Shown here piece after piece: positions 4,930 through 6,095 of a stretch of DNA of 6,095 nt (position 1 is its first letter; each line of letters begins with the position of its first letter). A model generated the notes under the pieces. The model was not told where the DNA came from, did no database searches, and saw only the letters and a program-made list of their open reading frames with translations. This DNA is from an uncultured Prevotella sp. (GTDB taxonomy: Bacteria; Bacteroidota; Bacteroidia; Bacteroidales; Bacteroidaceae), in assembly GCA_937916075.1 (NCBI GenBank), contig CALGHW010000067.1, positions 1-6,095 on the forward strand, written 5' to 3'. Made by a program: the position numbers and the translations under genes.

Positions 4930-6095
4930 ATGAAAAATATTCTATACACCCTGTTATTCCTGGTTGCGGCCCCCTCTGCGGGCTTGTCCGCGACTTTGCC
5001 CGATTCTGCCGCACAGGCCTCTGTCGAGGTCTGCCGTTCGGAAATCGACAGTCTGGCGTCGGCCTATTTGGTCCAGGTGGTCGATGGCGATACAGCCCGG
5101 CCTGAGTGTGACCTGGCGTTGGCAGTGTCCTCCCCCTCCGTCTATGCTTACGACAATCCGGCCAACCAGAAGCCCCATCCTTGGAAGGCCGCTGTGGAAG
5201 CCTTTGGCATCAATGTGGGCGTGCAGCTTTTCGACCGCTTCGCGCTCAATGCCGACTTTGCGCAGATTTCATGGAAGAGCGTCAAGCACAACATACAGCA
5301 TGGCTTTGTGTGGGACAACGACCAGTTTTCTACCAACCTCTTTGCCCATCCCTACCATGGTGGTTTATACTTCAATGCCGCCCGCAGCAACGGGCTTAAT
5401 TTCTGGCAATCGGTGCCCTATTCCTTCTGTGGCTCGCTGATGTGGGAGCTGACTTGCGAGATAGAGCCGCCAGCCATCAATGACCTTATGGCCACCACCT
5501 TTGGTGGAGTGTGTATCGGCGAGGTGACCCATCGTCTGTCCGATCTCGTGTATGATGACCGCAAGTATGGGTTTCCCCGCTTTCTGCGGGAGTTTGCCGG
5601 AGCGGTGATTTGTCCTGTCCGCGCGCTCAACCGTATCCTCCGTGGTGATGCGTGGAAGGTGCGTCACGACTATTATTCCTATCACGACAATGACCGTTTG
5701 CCTGTCAAGTTTGCCGTATCGGCCGGCTCGCGCTACCTGGCTGACAACAATGCCCTCTTCAGGGGAGAGGCCAATCCTTATGTCAATTTCAGCCTGGTGT
5801 ATGGTGACCCGTTTAATGAGACCGAGAACAAGCCCTATGACTACTTCACGGCCGACCTCACATTCGGCTTGAGCAGCAACCAGCCACTCATCACAGGTGT
5901 GCATCTCTTGGGCCGCCTTTGGGGTACTCCCGTATCGGTCGGAAGGGATATGCAGACAGAGTTTGGCATTTTCCAGCATTTCAATTATTATGACTCTCAG
6001 CCCGTGAAGGACGGTACGAGCCTTGTGCCTTACCGCATCTCTGAGGCGGCCTCAGTGGGCCCCGGCTTGATTTATCATTTCCCGAAGATGGGCAA
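4930..6095 (+). CDS. DUF3943 domain protein, 3' end cut by the window
   Basis: The reading frame is open from the ATG at 4930 to the window edge (388 codons plus two bases), so the C-terminus is missing. Residues 1-20 are a signal peptide (MKNILYTLLFLVAAPSAGLS). The next ~60 residues look like a variable linker. The DUF3943 core is recognisable at residues about 135-245: AHPYHGGLYFNAARSNGLNFW, SLMWELTCEIEPPAINDLMATTFGG, GEVTHRLSDL, then GFPRFLREFAGAVICPVRALNRILRGDAW. After it come alternating polar/hydrophobic stretches (KFAVSAGSRYL, PYVNFSLVYGDPF, YFTADLTFGL) typical of outer-membrane beta-strands. DUF3943 is common in Bacteroidota and of unknown function; location in the outer membrane is inferred. 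The 21-base gap from the surface-repeat gene, same strand and no terminator between them, suggests one operon. Confidence 0.85.
   Translation, partial: MKNILYTLLFLVAAPSAGLSATLPDSAAQASVEVCRSEIDSLASAYLVQVVDGDTARPECDLALAVSSPSVYAYDNPANQKPHPWKAAVEAFGINVGVQLFDRFALNADFAQISWKSVKHNIQHGFVWDNDQFSTNLFAHPYHGGLYFNAARSNGLNFWQSVPYSFCGSLMWELTCEIEPPAINDLMATTFGGVCIGEVTHRLSDLVYDDRKYGFPRFLREFAGAVICPVRALNRILRGDAWKVRHDYYSYHDNDRLPVKFAVSAGSRYLADNNALFRGEANPYVNFSLVYGDPFNETENKPYDYFTADLTFGLSSNQPLITGVHLLGRLWGTPVSVGRDMQTEFGIFQHFNYYDSQPVKDGTSLVPYRISEAASVGPGLIYHFPKMG

Noticed and set aside
5365..5979. Minus-strand 204-residue open frame
   Set aside because: Antisense to the DUF3943 gene, whose frame is open across the entire region and carries clear family motifs.

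Overview
The window looks like chromosomal DNA of a Bacteroidota bacterium, most likely Bacteroidales and possibly Prevotella-like. Three promoter candidates have the TAnnTTTG -7 element of that phylum. Four of the six protein families (the Rpn/PD-(D/E)XK 'transposase', the CPxxxQ-type signal-peptide SGNH hydrolase, the ~300-residue AraC regulator and the DUF3943 protein) are common there. The genus is an inference, and no mobile-element ends, CRISPR array, rRNA or tRNA were seen.

Layout. Positions 1-56 hold the terminator of a gene lying before the window. A promoter at 88-119 precedes an Rpn-family nuclease gene (174-1082) with five perfect 12-bp tandem repeats near its 3' end. Two bases after its stop begins an exported SGNH hydrolase (1085-1768). 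A 246-bp gap (1769-2014) then carries two inverted repeats, an excellent sigma-54 (-24/-12) promoter match and a GC-rich, hairpin-forming leader before an hsp20 small heat-shock gene (2015-2443) with an unusually strong Shine-Dalgarno sequence. A long perfect hairpin (2460-2502) separates hsp20 from a convergent AraC-family regulator gene on the minus strand (2552-3454).

A 362-bp AT-rich gap separates that regulator from a divergent pair of exported, probably outer-membrane proteins. The first (3817-4908) has about eleven copies of a 16-residue repeat resembling the LA_2272-type surface repeat, followed by a probable beta-barrel. The second, 21 bp further on (4930 to the window end), is a DUF3943 protein cut by the window edge.

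How they may work together. The last two genes look like one transcription unit and may build an envelope structure, with the divergent AraC regulator a candidate controller. The hsp20 gene appears to be a single-gene unit under alternative-sigma control; this is the most unusual signal in the window. The Rpn and SGNH genes are tightly spaced, but no functional link between them is obvious.
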